Positions 8,299 to 17,537 of a stretch of DNA of 64,000 bases are shown here, in pieces. Within the stretch, counting starts at the first letter, position 1. The number at the start of each line of letters is the position of its first letter. The DNA comes from FEN-1139 sp964396375 (GTDB lineage Bacteria; Myxococcota_A; Polyangia; Polyangiales; Polyangiaceae), in NCBI GenBank assembly GCA_964396375.1, contig CAYNEY010000028.1:1-64000 (forward strand), in the 5' to 3' direction. Below the pieces are notes generated by a model, which had not been told where the DNA came from, did no database searches, and saw only the letters and a list, made by a program, of their open reading frames with translations. A program made the position numbers and the translations under genes.

Positions 8299-10071
8299 GT
8301 GGGCAGTGATCTGGCAGTCGGTCAGCTGTTGGTGCGCCGGCAGGTAATCAGCGAGGATACGCTGGCTCAGGCTATGGAACTCCAGCGCGACAGAACTCAG
8401 GGTCTGTTGGACGTGCTGGTCAGTGCCAAACTCGCCACCGACATCGCGATCTCCTCAGCGCTGGCAGCGGAGTGCGGCCTTCCCTTCATCGATCGGGTTG
8501 ATGTCGATGCGGTCGATCTCGAGCTGGCCACCCGCGCGCCCATCGGCTTCTCGAAGACCCACCGCCTGCTCCTGGTTCGCGAAGAGGCCGACCGAATCAT
8601 TGGGGTTACCGGCGACCCATTCGATGTGGAGGGTCAGGACGCTGCCCGTGCGGCGTTTGGCAAGATCCTCGCTCTGTCGGTATCGACTACCGAGACGGTG
8701 ATCGATGCGATCAATCGAGTCTACGAGAAGAAGCAGACCAGCGACGAACTCCACAGCGAGAATGAGTCTACCGACGATGACGAGGTAGATATCCTCGAGT
8801 CCGACGACGACGCTCCGGTGATCCGCTGGGTCAACAGCCTATTTTTCCAGGCCGTGAAGGAGCGAGCCAGCGACATTCACATCGAACCTGAAGAGAAGGA
8901 GGTTTGGGTTCGCTACCGGATCGACGGTGAACTCTACATTGCGCGCCGCGTTTCGCGTCAGTTCATGAGCGCAGTGATCGCCCGTGTCAAGATCATGGCC
9001 GGTCTCAACATTGCCGAGAAGCGGTTGCCGCAAGATGGACGTATCTCGCTCAAGATCGCTGGACGGTCCTTGGATGTTCGTGTCTCGACCATCCCAACGA
9101 GCCGCGACGCCGAGCGGATCGTGATGCGTCTTTTGCACAAGACCAACGTGCTCCTCGAACTCTCGGAGCTCGGCTTCGATGAGCGAGATTACCGCCTGAT
9201 GCATCAGCTCATCGAACGTCCTGACGGTATCATCCTGGTCACCGGCCCTACCGGCAGCGGTAAGACGACCACTCTTTACGCTTGCCTGAACCGCATCAAC
9301 CGGCCCAATGTCAACATCCTGACGGCCGAGGATCCGGTGGAGTATGAGATCGGTGGGATTCATCAGGTGCCGATCCAACCTAAGATTGGGCTCACCTTTG
9401 CCGGCGCGCTTCGAGCGTTTCTTCGGCAGGACCCCGACGTGATCATGGTCGGCGAGATCCGTGACCGAGAGACCGCTGAGATCGCGATTCACGCGTCGAT
9501 GACTGGGCACCTCGTCCTGTCGACGCTTCACACCAATGACGCCGCTGGCGCGGTGACGCGGTTGGTAGAGATGGAGATGGAGCCTTTCTTGGTGCGCTCC
9601 ACCGTGATCGGGATTCTAGCGCAGCGCCTGGTGCGGAGGCTCTGCGAGCGCTGCAAACAGCCCTATTCTGCTAGCCCCTTCGAACTCGAACAGCTAGGCT
9701 TAGATCCAGAGCGCTCGCGCTGGCGAGCCGAGCGCAAGCTGAGTTCTCGGTATGTAGTTCATGATCTCGTTCGTCGTCCCCTCGGCTGGTGGGAGACGAC
9801 GCCGCCTGTGTTCTATAAGGCGGTGGGGTGCGAACACTGCGACAACAAGGGGTTTGTGGGGCGCCTAGGGATCTACGAGCTTTTGATGATGGACGACACG
9901 GTGGGTGGCCTTATCCTCAGCAAGGCCGACGCTCAAGCGCTCAAGCGTGCAGCGCAAGCGAGCGGAATGGAGTCCTTGCGTGATGATGGCGCGCGCAAGG
10001 TGCTGAGCGGCCGCACCACGGTCGAGGAGGTTGTGGCTGCTACCCAAGAGGACGTCGTCGTCGACGAATAG
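8299..10071 (+). CDS. gspE: Type II secretion ATPase GspE
   Basis: The 590-aa cytoplasmic hexameric ATPase powers pseudopilus assembly. An N1E/MshEN-like domain (residues 1-145) is followed by an acidic linker (ENESTDDDEVDILESDDD). The ATPase core has Walker A GPTGSGKTTT near residue 316, an Asp box, Walker B DPDVIMVGEIRD and a His box STLHTNDA. A zinc-binding tetracysteine is split between LCERC (about 447) and CEHC (about 511). The start is GTG 8299, 4 bases after the gspD stop; an upstream extension of the frame runs through the gspD tail and is not coding. Confidence 0.95.
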   Translation: MGSDLAVGQLLVRRQVISEDTLAQAMELQRDRTQGLLDVLVSAKLATDIAISSALAAECGLPFIDRVDVDAVDLELATRAPIGFSKTHRLLLVREEADRIIGVTGDPFDVEGQDAARAAFGKILALSVSTTETVIDAINRVYEKKQTSDELHSENESTDDDEVDILESDDDAPVIRWVNSLFFQAVKERASDIHIEPEEKEVWVRYRIDGELYIARRVSRQFMSAVIARVKIMAGLNIAEKRLPQDGRISLKIAGRSLDVRVSTIPTSRDAERIVMRLLHKTNVLLELSELGFDERDYRLMHQLIERPDGIILVTGPTGSGKTTTLYACLNRINRPNVNILTAEDPVEYEIGGIHQVPIQPKIGLTFAGALRAFLRQDPDVIMVGEIRDRETAEIAIHASMTGHLVLSTLHTNDAAGAVTRLVEMEMEPFLVRSTVIGILAQRLVRRLCERCKQPYSASPFELEQLGLDPERSRWRAERKLSSRYVVHDLVRRPLGWWETTPPVFYKAVGCEHCDNKGFVGRLGIYELLMMDDTVGGLILSKADAQALKRAAQASGMESLRDDGARKVLSGRTTVEEVVAATQEDVVVDE

Positions 10072-10075
10072 CACC

Positions 10076-11302
10076 ATGGCTGTCTACGAGTACCGAGGCA
10101 TCGAGATCCAGTCAGGAAAGACGGTCAAGGGTGTCCGCGAGGCGGACAACCCGAAGGCGCTGCGGGCTGGTCTGCGGCGGGAAGGGCTGCTGCTCACGGA
10201 GGCTACCCCGGAGAAGGAACGGCAGAAGAAATCCGAGCGCCAGCTGGATATCTTCGCGTTCTTGCGGCGGCCCAGCAATGCCGATATCGCCGTTATGACC
10301 CGTCAGCTCGCTACGCTGGTGCGGGCGGGGGTTCCGCTGGTGGATTCCTTGGCTGCGCTGATGGAGCAGGTAGAGAAGGAGACCCTAGTGCGCACCCTGG
10401 GCCAGGTGCGACAAAGCGTGAATCAGGGGACGAGCTTCGCGAAGAGCCTCGAGGCACATCCGCGGATTTTTCCGCCCCTCTACTCGAATATGGTCGCAGC
10501 TGGAGAGGTCTCGGGGACGCTGGAGGGTGTGCTGGAGCGTCTGGCTGATTTCATGGAGAATCAGAGCCGGCTCAAGGGCAAGGTGACCTCGGCGCTGGCC
10601 TATCCGGTGTTGATGACCGTACTCGGTGGGCTGGTGGTGAGTTTTCTCATGGTGACCTTGGTGCCCAAGGTGACGGCGATCTTCGATAACCTGGGGCAGG
10701 CCCTGCCCTGGTACACGCAGGTTCTGATCGGAACTTCCAGCCTGATCGCGGATTTCTGGTGGATGATCCTGCTGCTCGGCTTCGGGAGCCTGTGGGCTTT
10801 TCGGCGCTGGCGCGCTACCCCCAACGGTCGATTGGCCTGGGACGGCGTCCGGCTGAGGATGCCGATTTTCGGCCGGTTGAACCTACTTGTGAGTGTGGCG
10901 CGGTTCTCCCGGACGCTGTCCACGCTCCTGGCCAGCGGCGTTCAGTTATTGCAGGCCATGGAGATCGGTCGGGCGGTGCTGGAGAACGCGCGGCTCGAGC
11001 GGGTGGTGGGAGATGCGATCGGCTCTATTCGTGAGGGTGAGAGCATTTCCGAGCCATTGAAACGGAGTCGAGTATTCCCTCCTATGGTCACGCACATGAT
11101 TGCGGTCGGGGAGAGGACAGGTCAGTTGGAGGCTATGCTCGACAATGTAGCGCGAGCCTACGAAGCCGACGTGGAGACCAAGGTCGCGACGTTGACCAGT
11201 TTGCTCGAGCCCTTGGTGATTGTGGCACTCGGGATCGCCATTGGTTTTATCGTGCTCGCGATCCTCATGCCCTTGATGCAGATGAGTCAGATGGTTCAAT
11301 GA
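10076..11302 (+). CDS. gspF: Type II secretion inner-membrane platform protein GspF
   Basis: The 408-aa polytopic platform protein sits at the centre of the inner-membrane complex and couples GspE to pseudopilin polymerisation. It has two tandem T2SSF domains (about 70-195 and 275-398). Membrane segments are at about 172-190, 220-242 and 378-400 (PLVIVALGIAIGFIVLAILM). It starts at ATG 10076, four bases after gspE, with MAVYEYRGIEIQSGKTVKG typical of the family's N-terminus. Confidence 0.94.
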   Translation: MAVYEYRGIEIQSGKTVKGVREADNPKALRAGLRREGLLLTEATPEKERQKKSERQLDIFAFLRRPSNADIAVMTRQLATLVRAGVPLVDSLAALMEQVEKETLVRTLGQVRQSVNQGTSFAKSLEAHPRIFPPLYSNMVAAGEVSGTLEGVLERLADFMENQSRLKGKVTSALAYPVLMTVLGGLVVSFLMVTLVPKVTAIFDNLGQALPWYTQVLIGTSSLIADFWWMILLLGFGSLWAFRRWRATPNGRLAWDGVRLRMPIFGRLNLLVSVARFSRTLSTLLASGVQLLQAMEIGRAVLENARLERVVGDAIGSIREGESISEPLKRSRVFPPMVTHMIAVGERTGQLEAMLDNVARAYEADVETKVATLTSLLEPLVIVALGIAIGFIVLAILMPLMQMSQMVQ

Positions 11303-11305
11303 GTT

Positions 11306-11719
11306 ATGCGACGCCGACCCCCAAGCGAGCAGCGCATCCTATTCCCCTGGGAAGTCCGGGTCGGATTCTTGCGCTGGCTCTTGATTGGGCGGTTGCGTGC
11401 GGTGTTGGCGCTAGGGTTCGGCCTCTTGGTCGTAGTGACGATCGCCGCGCGCGAGCGGAGGCGTGCAGGAATTCGCGAGACCCGAGCGACGTTGGTGGAT
11501 ATGCGGCGTGCGACCGAGGCCTACATCGCCGAACACCAAGGAGCCTGCCCCACCAGGCTCGACGACGTGCTGCCCTACACGAGACGCCAGCGCTTGCCGC
11601 TGGATGCTTGGGGCAACGGTCTGCGCCTCACCTGCCCAGGCAAGCAGCCCAACTCGGATTTCGAACTGACCAGTGACGGCCCTGATGGGGAGCCCGGTGG
11701 CCTCGACCGGATTGAGTGA
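11306..11719 (+). CDS. GspG-like protein without a prepilin cleavage motif
   Basis: The 137-aa product has a single membrane segment (AVLALGFGLLVVVTIAA, about residues 32-48). Its C-terminal half matches the T2SS major-pseudopilin layout: an amphipathic helix, then a CPTRLDDVLPYT segment, then PLDAWGNGLRLTCPG and SDGPDGEPGG, equivalent to the calcium-loop end of GspG. Unlike true pseudopilins it lacks a G-F/V-T-L-x-E site, so it should not be processed by prepilin peptidase and could stay membrane-anchored. It lies 4 nt after gspF and just ahead of the canonical gspG. It may be an assembly factor or a diverged duplicate. Confidence 0.75.
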   Translation: MRRRPPSEQRILFPWEVRVGFLRWLLIGRLRAVLALGFGLLVVVTIAARERRRAGIRETRATLVDMRRATEAYIAEHQGACPTRLDDVLPYTRRQRLPLDAWGNGLRLTCPGKQPNSDFELTSDGPDGEPGGLDRIE

Positions 11720-11732
11720 AAGGAAGAATGCG

Positions 11733-12218
11733 ATGATGACAGCGGCAACAAACCAAACCAATACGACCAATGGGGCCAGCTCGGCCGAGCGCGCCCGTCA
11801 GGCTCGGCGTTCGCGCCGTGCCGTGGCTAGGGGCGTGACGCTGGTCGAAGTCCTGATTGTTGTCGCGATCATTGCCATGGTCGCGGGTGGGGCCGCGGTC
11901 TTCGCGCTGCCTAGATTCCGCGAGGCTCAGATCAAGACGGCGCAGACCTGGGCGCGCACCATCCGCGCGGCCGTGCAGAACTGGCAGGCGACCGCGAATG
12001 AGACTTCGTGTCCAACGATCAGCCAACTTATCCAGGAAAAACAGCTCGATCCTGGGGCCTCGACCACGGATCCTTGGGGCCAGCAGTTCGTGCTGAACTG
12101 CACCGAGGACGAGGTGTACGTGCTCTCCACGGGGCCCGACAAGAAGAAGGGAACCAAGGACGATATTCAAATCCCCAAGGCCGCGAATCCGGCGGGGGAC
12201 GAGACGCCGCAACCTTAG
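11733..12218 (+). CDS. gspG: Type II secretion major pseudopilin GspG
   Basis: This 161-aa pseudopilin has an unusually long basic leader of 34 residues and then the cleavage site G34-V35-T-L-V-E39, with the +5 Glu conserved, followed by the hydrophobic polymerisation helix VLIVVAIIAMVAGG. The C-terminal domain ends with TDPWGQQFVLNC and LSTGPDKKKGTKDD, matching the GspG calcium-loop region. ATG 11733 is chosen because GAAAGGAAG lies just upstream; an in-frame ATG at 11673 would overlap the preceding gene. Confidence 0.92.
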   Translation: MMTAATNQTNTTNGASSAERARQARRSRRAVARGVTLVEVLIVVAIIAMVAGGAAVFALPRFREAQIKTAQTWARTIRAAVQNWQATANETSCPTISQLIQEKQLDPGASTTDPWGQQFVLNCTEDEVYVLSTGPDKKKGTKDDIQIPKAANPAGDETPQP

Positions 12219-12242
12219 CGGCAAACCGGTACGCCCGTTCGC

Positions 12243-12983
12243 ATGCCGAAGATGGTGAACCCAGCCCTGTCACACCCGCGCGCGCGGCAGCGCCTCGTGC
12301 GAGGAGTGACCCTCGTGGAGGTGCTGGTGGTGTTGGTGGTGGTGGCTCTACTGGGTGGTGCGGTCGTGCTCGGATCGGGCAGCGTGAGCGCCAGTCGGTT
12401 GCGTGGTGCGGCGGCGGCTATCGTGGCACTGAGCCGGACTGCCGGTACCAGGGCTAGCTCCACGGGCTATCCGGTGAGGATTGTCTTCGACCTCAACACG
12501 CACAAGCTGTACCTGGAGCAGTCATCGAGCGGCTCAGTGGTTCGAACCCCGGAGCCAGAAGGTGTTGGACAAGGAGGTGCCTCCAACTACCAGGCGGCGG
12601 CCAAATCTCAGGCGGACGCGGTGGTGGAGGACTTCCTCGAGGGAACTGGGCCGAAGCGTGCGCGGTTTTCGCGAGTGAAGGGGTTGGAGCTGAACGGGGA
12701 GGACATCGGGGAAGGCTGCGATCTGGGCCGCGGGATCGAGTTTCGCCAAGTGGAGGTCGAGCACGACGAGCAAGCACTCACCGAAGGACGGGCGTACCTG
12801 TACTTCTGGCCCGGAGGTGAGACGGAGTGGGCGAGCGTCCAGATCCGCCCTTCTGGAACCCGAGATGGGCTGACGGTGCTGATCAGTCCGTTGACAGGTA
12901 GGGCGCGGATCCTTCGTGGTTTCGTGGAACTTCCGAAGCGGGGTGAGGATGGCGAGATCAGCGAACTCGAGGAGGAGACATGA
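12243..12983 (+). CDS. gspH: Minor pseudopilin GspH
   Basis: This 246-aa pseudopilin has leader cleavage site G21-V-T-L-V-E26 and hydrophobic helix VLVVLVVVALLGG. The following helix RLRGAAAAIVALSRTAGTRA and the PVRIVFDLNTHKLYLEQ strand pair match GspH/FimT-type minor pseudopilins. At about 246 aa it is longer than the usual 170-200, with an acidic C-terminus (EDGEISELEEET). It overlaps the next gene by 4 nt (ATGA). The assignment as H rather than another minor pilin rests on order and the FimT-like segment. Confidence 0.85.
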   Translation: MPKMVNPALSHPRARQRLVRGVTLVEVLVVLVVVALLGGAVVLGSGSVSASRLRGAAAAIVALSRTAGTRASSTGYPVRIVFDLNTHKLYLEQSSSGSVVRTPEPEGVGQGGASNYQAAAKSQADAVVEDFLEGTGPKRARFSRVKGLELNGEDIGEGCDLGRGIEFRQVEVEHDEQALTEGRAYLYFWPGGETEWASVQIRPSGTRDGLTVLISPLTGRARILRGFVELPKRGEDGEISELEEET

Positions 12984-13828
12984 TGCGCTCAGCGCGTGGT
13001 TTCAGCCTCCTCGAAGTCATGGTGGCGATGGCGGTTCTCGGATTAGGGCTCACCACCATTCTTAGCTCACAGGCAGGTCTCTTCAACACCTCGCAGCGGG
13101 GCGCGAACATGACGCTGGCTGCCACGCTGGGGCGGTGCAAGATGAGCGAACTCGAGGCTTTGTTGCTGCGCGACGGCTTTCCTCTGACCGATGAACGTGA
13201 TGAGGGGGACTGCTGCGGTGACGAGGAAGCAAGAGGTTTTCAGTGCAGTTGGACCATTGATACCGTGGTCTTGCCTGAGATCGTGACCGACTCTGACGGC
13301 GGGCTTTCGGTGGAGGGTGCCGAGGGCCTGATGGGCGCCGCCGACGCTGGAGTGCTCCCGAGCGCCGGCCTCGCGCTGGACGGCGGTCTGAACATGAACA
13401 CACCGAGCTCGCCGCTCAGCTTGCTCGGAGGAGCCCTCCCCGGAGCTCCCGCCGGAGATGGCGATCCGTTGTCGGCCATGGCGGGTGAATCGGGAGGGGT
13501 CATGGGGATTGCCTCGATGGCCATCGGTATGGTGTACCCAACCCTCAAGCCTATGCTGGAGGCGAGCATACGGAGGGTGGTGGTGACGGTGACTTGGCGT
13601 GAGGGTCTGAACCCAAGAACCTTTGACTTGGCTCAGTACCTCACTAATCCGCAACAAGGCGGAATGCTCGCTGATCTCGCGGCTGCGGGGCTGAGTTCGT
13701 CGATGCCGGCGGGTTCATCGGTGCCCGGAAGCCAATCTCCGACAGGGCTCTTCGGCAATCGGCCACTGCCTCTGAAGAGTGGTGCGGATGCGCTGAAGAC
13801 TCCGCTCGGTGGAGAGGTGAAGCCGTGA
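12980..13828 (+). CDS. gspI: Minor pseudopilin GspI, enlarged
   Basis: The prepilin site is G7-F-S-L-L-E12, followed by VMVAMAVLGLGLTTILSSQ, the GspI signature. Typical GspI proteins are about 120 aa; this one is 282 aa. The body contains an extra segment (about residues 105-190) rich in Gly, Ala, Leu and Asp with no recognisable fold, inserted before the usual IRRVVVTVTWREG strand and a C-terminal tail. A CCGDEE...FQC motif could form disulphides. It is coupled by overlaps to gspH and gspJ. Confidence 0.83.
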   Translation: MMRSARGFSLLEVMVAMAVLGLGLTTILSSQAGLFNTSQRGANMTLAATLGRCKMSELEALLLRDGFPLTDERDEGDCCGDEEARGFQCSWTIDTVVLPEIVTDSDGGLSVEGAEGLMGAADAGVLPSAGLALDGGLNMNTPSSPLSLLGGALPGAPAGDGDPLSAMAGESGGVMGIASMAIGMVYPTLKPMLEASIRRVVVTVTWREGLNPRTFDLAQYLTNPQQGGMLADLAAAGLSSSMPAGSSVPGSQSPTGLFGNRPLPLKSGADALKTPLGGEVKP

Positions 13829-14538
13829 TGCCCGAAGAGAGAGGTCGGGGTTTCACGCTGGTGGAGGTGCTGGTAGCCGTCGCCATCATGAGTTCGATGG
13901 CGATGGTAATCTACGGAGCCTTTTCCGGAATGAAGCGCAGCAAGGAAGGGGTTGAGCGGATCAACGACCGATTCCGCGAGGGGCGGCTCGCGATTGGGCG
14001 GATGGCACGGGAGCTGCAGAGCGCCTATCTCTCCGCGCATGAACCGTTGCCCCCAGCGCAGCCGGTGCAAGAGACTGTCTTCATTGGTAGCCTCGGTTCC
14101 CCCTCGAGCCGTCTCGATTTTACGACCTTTGCGCATCGACGCCTGGACGCCAACGCCAAAGAGTCCGACCAGGCCGAGGTTTCGTACTTCACTCAGCCCA
14201 ACCCTGAAGATCCGGATCGGGTCGACTTGGTTCGTCGCTGTAGTCCGCGCATCGACTTGGAGCCAGAGAGCGGGGGGAGGTTGGACGTTCTGGCGACCGA
14301 CGTGGACTACTTCGCCCTTGAGTACTTGGATCCGGTGACGGGTTCCTTCGTTGACCGCTGGGACACTCGGCAGGCCACCGAGCAGCTCGACCGTCTGCCG
14401 TTGCAGGTGCAGGTCACATTGGTGCTGAAGGGCGGCAAGCGGGTGAAGAGTGACGAAGAGCCATCCCCAATTCGATTGGTGACCAAGGTCCCGATTCCCA
14501 TCAACAAACCGCTGGCTTTTGCCACCCAGGGAGGATGA
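13828..14538 (+). CDS. gspJ: Minor pseudopilin GspJ
   Basis: This pseudopilin of about 236 aa has cleavage site G8-F-T-L-V-E13 and helix VLVAVAIMSSMAMVIYGAF. The motif RLAIGRMARELQSAYLS, the later LDFTTFAHRR strand and a C-terminal LPLQVQVTLVLK match GspJ, one of the tip-complex pseudopilins with H, I and K. The stop of gspI and this ATG share a base (TGATG); a GTG at 13825 is an alternative start. GGAGAGG lies upstream. Confidence 0.88.
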   Translation: MPEERGRGFTLVEVLVAVAIMSSMAMVIYGAFSGMKRSKEGVERINDRFREGRLAIGRMARELQSAYLSAHEPLPPAQPVQETVFIGSLGSPSSRLDFTTFAHRRLDANAKESDQAEVSYFTQPNPEDPDRVDLVRRCSPRIDLEPESGGRLDVLATDVDYFALEYLDPVTGSFVDRWDTRQATEQLDRLPLQVQVTLVLKGGKRVKSDEEPSPIRLVTKVPIPINKPLAFATQGG

Positions 14539-14539
14539 G

Positions 14540-16024
14540 GTGAAGGGGCGAAAGCGCGCGCGTGAACGTGGGGTGGCCTTGGTCATGGTGTTGAGCACCC
14601 TGACCGTACTGGCGATCATGCTCACGGAGTTCCAGGAGCAGACCAGCGCTGAGCTCGGCAACGCCATGAGCGAGCGTGATGCGGTGCAGGCCGAGTACGC
14701 GGCGCGGAGCGCTATTTCGCTGACGCGCCTCTTGATAGCGGCCGAACCTACCATTCGCCAGTCGCTGGGGCCGCTTCTCATGCTGATGCGTATGAGTGAG
14801 GTTCAGTTCCCGGTGTGGCAGCACGCAGACATTTTGCTCAGCGTCTTCAATACCGAGGTTGGTGCGCGGGCGTTTGGAACCATGGTGGGCGGTGCGCTCG
14901 AGCAGACCAAGGGTTTGGGGCTGCCCGGTGCAGAGTTTGAACTCAAGATCGTGGATGAAGACTCCAAGTTGAACTTCAACTATGCGGCGCGTGGGACCGT
15001 CCCGTCGCGGCTGGTCGTGGGCCACCAGTTCCTGGCTCTTACCAGTAACGTGCAGTACGATGAGCTTTTCGAGGGGCGAGATGATCTGGGTAACTTCAAG
15101 GATCGGCGCAGCATCTGCTCCGCGCTGATCGACTGGACCGATCCTGATCTCGATTCGGAACCGTGCACGCCCGAAGTGACGACCGCGGTTCAAACCACTA
15201 CCGAAGACAGCTTCTACGAACTCTTGAAATACCGACCGTACTCACGCAAGAACGCGGCCTTTGACAGCTTCGAAGAGATGCATATGGTGCGGGGCTTCGA
15301 TGATGAGTTCTGGTCAACATTCATCGATCCCGATCCGGATGACCCAAGTCGGCGGGTGGTGACGGTTTGGGGCAGCGACCGGGTCAACGTCAATACTGCC
15401 AACGGTCTGACCATCATGGCGCTGGTGTGTCCGTTTCTCACTGAGCCGAACCCGGCCTGCGATGATCCTGTCTTGCGTTCGAAGGTGATCGGTGTGATCG
15501 AGATGATGCGGGGCATGTTGCCAGGCGTTCCGGCCTTTCGGAGCGCCAAGAACTTCGTCAGTTTCATCCGGTCGAGTACCGCAGGAGGCGCGACCTCGGC
15601 CGGTGGGACAACCCCGGCGCCGGCCGAGCCTGGGGTGGATGCGGCCGCCGATCCGGCGAGTGGGCTTCTGGCGAGCTTGGGGATCCCTCCGTTGAAGCTC
15701 AACGAGTCGGCTCTGCGAGAGCGGATCAAGGTGAAGAGCGACGTGTTCTCCATCTACGCCACGGGCATCGTGAAGAGTGGGAGGCGGGAAACCCGAACCC
15801 GAATCCACGCGGTGGTGGACTTTCGTGGCGCCCCTCCCCCCGGTGAGGCACGCTCGGCCGCGGACTTGGCCTTGCGTGCCGGGTTGGGTGCTGCCACGCC
15901 GGCACCCGTCAACACGGCCAATCTGCCCGCCAACGTCGACGCGAACCAAGTCACCCCCGAGTCGATTCTTGCTGCTCTCGAGGCCAGTGCCGGCGGCAAC
16001 ATCATCTACTACAGGATAAACTGA
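14540..16024 (+). CDS. gspK: Minor pseudopilin GspK
   Basis: The 494-aa GspK is the large tip pseudopilin that caps the T2SS pseudopilus. The leader is short and basic, with cleavage site G11-V-A-L-V-M. The +5 Glu is absent, which is normal for GspK. The GspK core includes FELKIVDEDSKLNFNYA, SALIDWTDPD and VNVNTANGLTIMALV. A Pro/Ala/Gly-rich insert (about residues 352-378) precedes the last strands. The GTG 14540 start follows GGGAGGATGAG and sits 1 nt after the gspJ stop. Confidence 0.9.
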   Translation: MKGRKRARERGVALVMVLSTLTVLAIMLTEFQEQTSAELGNAMSERDAVQAEYAARSAISLTRLLIAAEPTIRQSLGPLLMLMRMSEVQFPVWQHADILLSVFNTEVGARAFGTMVGGALEQTKGLGLPGAEFELKIVDEDSKLNFNYAARGTVPSRLVVGHQFLALTSNVQYDELFEGRDDLGNFKDRRSICSALIDWTDPDLDSEPCTPEVTTAVQTTTEDSFYELLKYRPYSRKNAAFDSFEEMHMVRGFDDEFWSTFIDPDPDDPSRRVVTVWGSDRVNVNTANGLTIMALVCPFLTEPNPACDDPVLRSKVIGVIEMMRGMLPGVPAFRSAKNFVSFIRSSTAGGATSAGGTTPAPAEPGVDAAADPASGLLASLGIPPLKLNESALRERIKVKSDVFSIYATGIVKSGRRETRTRIHAVVDFRGAPPPGEARSAADLALRAGLGAATPAPVNTANLPANVDANQVTPESILAALEASAGGNIIYYRIN

Positions 16025-16037
16025 GGAAGCGATCGTC

Positions 16038-17537
16038 ATGGCGAGGCTGGTAGGAATCGAAATCTCGGCGACCCACGTGCGGGCGGTCGGTGTGCTCACG
16101 GGGCGGCGCCGTATCACTGTAGAACAAGCCGTGGAGATGGAACTCAACGGCGCGACCGAGCTTGAGCAGGTGCTGGCCACAGTGGCGGGCCCTCTGCTCA
16201 AACATGGAGAGACGCTGTCGGTGGCGATGGGTGGCGACCTCGCCTTTCTGCAGCATCTCGAGCTTCCGGCGACAGCCATGCGGCAGCTCGCCTTGGTGGT
16301 GCCGATTGAACTCGAAGCGCGGTTGCCAACGGAGCTCGAGACGCTGGTCCATGATTTTTCAGTGCTCCGTGGGCGTGGGACGGCTGACACCATCCGTGTT
16401 CTGGCGCTTGCGGCGCGGAGTGATGACGTGGCGAAGCTGCTCGGCCAGTGCAAGAGAGCGCTCGGGCGGGAGGCAGAGCGCGTGGGCTGCGGCCCGCTGC
16501 CGCTGGCCAATCTGGCGGGAGTCTTCCCTGAGGTCTTGCGCACGGAAGAGCCGATTGCGCTCGTGGACCTCTCCCTTCGACGGCTCGATGTGCTGATTCT
16601 CCAGTATGGCGAACCTGTGTATGCGCGGACGACTTCGACCGGTGTGGAGGGCCTCCCTGCTAGCGCTCCGAACCTGATCTCCGAGCTGCGACAGACCTTC
16701 ATGGCGTTTCGCGCCAGCGGTGGTGATGCCGTTCAGAAGATCATGCTGACGGGTTACGGTGCCACCATTCCTGGCGCGGAGGCGTATCTGGGCGTGGAAC
16801 TCGGGGTTCCGGTGAGCCCGCTGCCGGTTACTGGGCTTCCGGCTCTGCCTGAGGTGGATCGGACTCGGCTCGATCGCTTCGCGAAGGCGATCGGCGTAGC
16901 TCTGGGTGGTGGCGGGCGACCACGAGATCTCAACTTGCGGCAGGGAGCGCTCGGCTTTCAACGGGGGGTGGCCTTCGTCAAGGAGCGTGCGCCGCTGCTG
17001 CTTGGGCTGCTCTGCTCGGTGTGCTTGAGCTACGCGTTTGCAGCCTGGGCTGAACACCGTGCGCTGGTGCGCGAGGAGGAGGTGCTCGAGGCCCGTCTCG
17101 AGGCGGTGAGCAAATCACTGCTGGGTGAGGCGACCACCGATCCGGAGGTGGCGCGTGAGCTCCTCACCAAGAAGCGCAACGTGGATGAGGATGACCCGAT
17201 GCCGTACATGGATGGGTTCGATGTGCTGATCGAGCTGTCGAACGCGGTGCCGAACACTATTGTCCATGACATTGAGGAGTTGGACTTCTTGCGCGAGCAC
17301 GTCAAGTTGACTGGCATCGTCTCCACCGCAGCCGATGCCCAGCAGGTGGCTACCAACCTTGGGGAACAACGTTGCTTCAGCGAGGTGAAGCTAGGTCGGG
17401 TCACCCAGGTCATCAACAGCGACCGGCAGAAATACGCGCTCGACTGGGACGTGCGGTGCCCTGAGGATCAGAGCAGTCGGAACAAGCAGAAGAAGAAGAA
17501 GGCAGACGAGAGCCAAGTGGCGGGAGGTGCGCGATGA
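16038..17537 (+). CDS. gspL: Type II secretion protein GspL (PilM-like fold)
   Basis: This 499-aa protein joins an N-terminal actin-like cytoplasmic domain (about 1-285, with VGIEISATHVRAVGV and ILTGYGATIPGAEAYL-like segments), one membrane helix (about 315-335, LLLGLLCSVCLSYAFAAWAE) and a periplasmic ferredoxin-like domain. This is the GspL plan and also resembles a PilM-PilN fusion. It recruits GspE to the membrane. ATG 16038 follows GAGGAAG. The extreme C-terminus is Lys-rich. It overlaps gspM by 4 nt (ATGA). Confidence 0.85.
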   Translation: MARLVGIEISATHVRAVGVLTGRRRITVEQAVEMELNGATELEQVLATVAGPLLKHGETLSVAMGGDLAFLQHLELPATAMRQLALVVPIELEARLPTELETLVHDFSVLRGRGTADTIRVLALAARSDDVAKLLGQCKRALGREAERVGCGPLPLANLAGVFPEVLRTEEPIALVDLSLRRLDVLILQYGEPVYARTTSTGVEGLPASAPNLISELRQTFMAFRASGGDAVQKIMLTGYGATIPGAEAYLGVELGVPVSPLPVTGLPALPEVDRTRLDRFAKAIGVALGGGGRPRDLNLRQGALGFQRGVAFVKERAPLLLGLLCSVCLSYAFAAWAEHRALVREEEVLEARLEAVSKSLLGEATTDPEVARELLTKKRNVDEDDPMPYMDGFDVLIELSNAVPNTIVHDIEELDFLREHVKLTGIVSTAADAQQVATNLGEQRCFSEVKLGRVTQVINSDRQKYALDWDVRCPEDQSSRNKQKKKKADESQVAGGAR

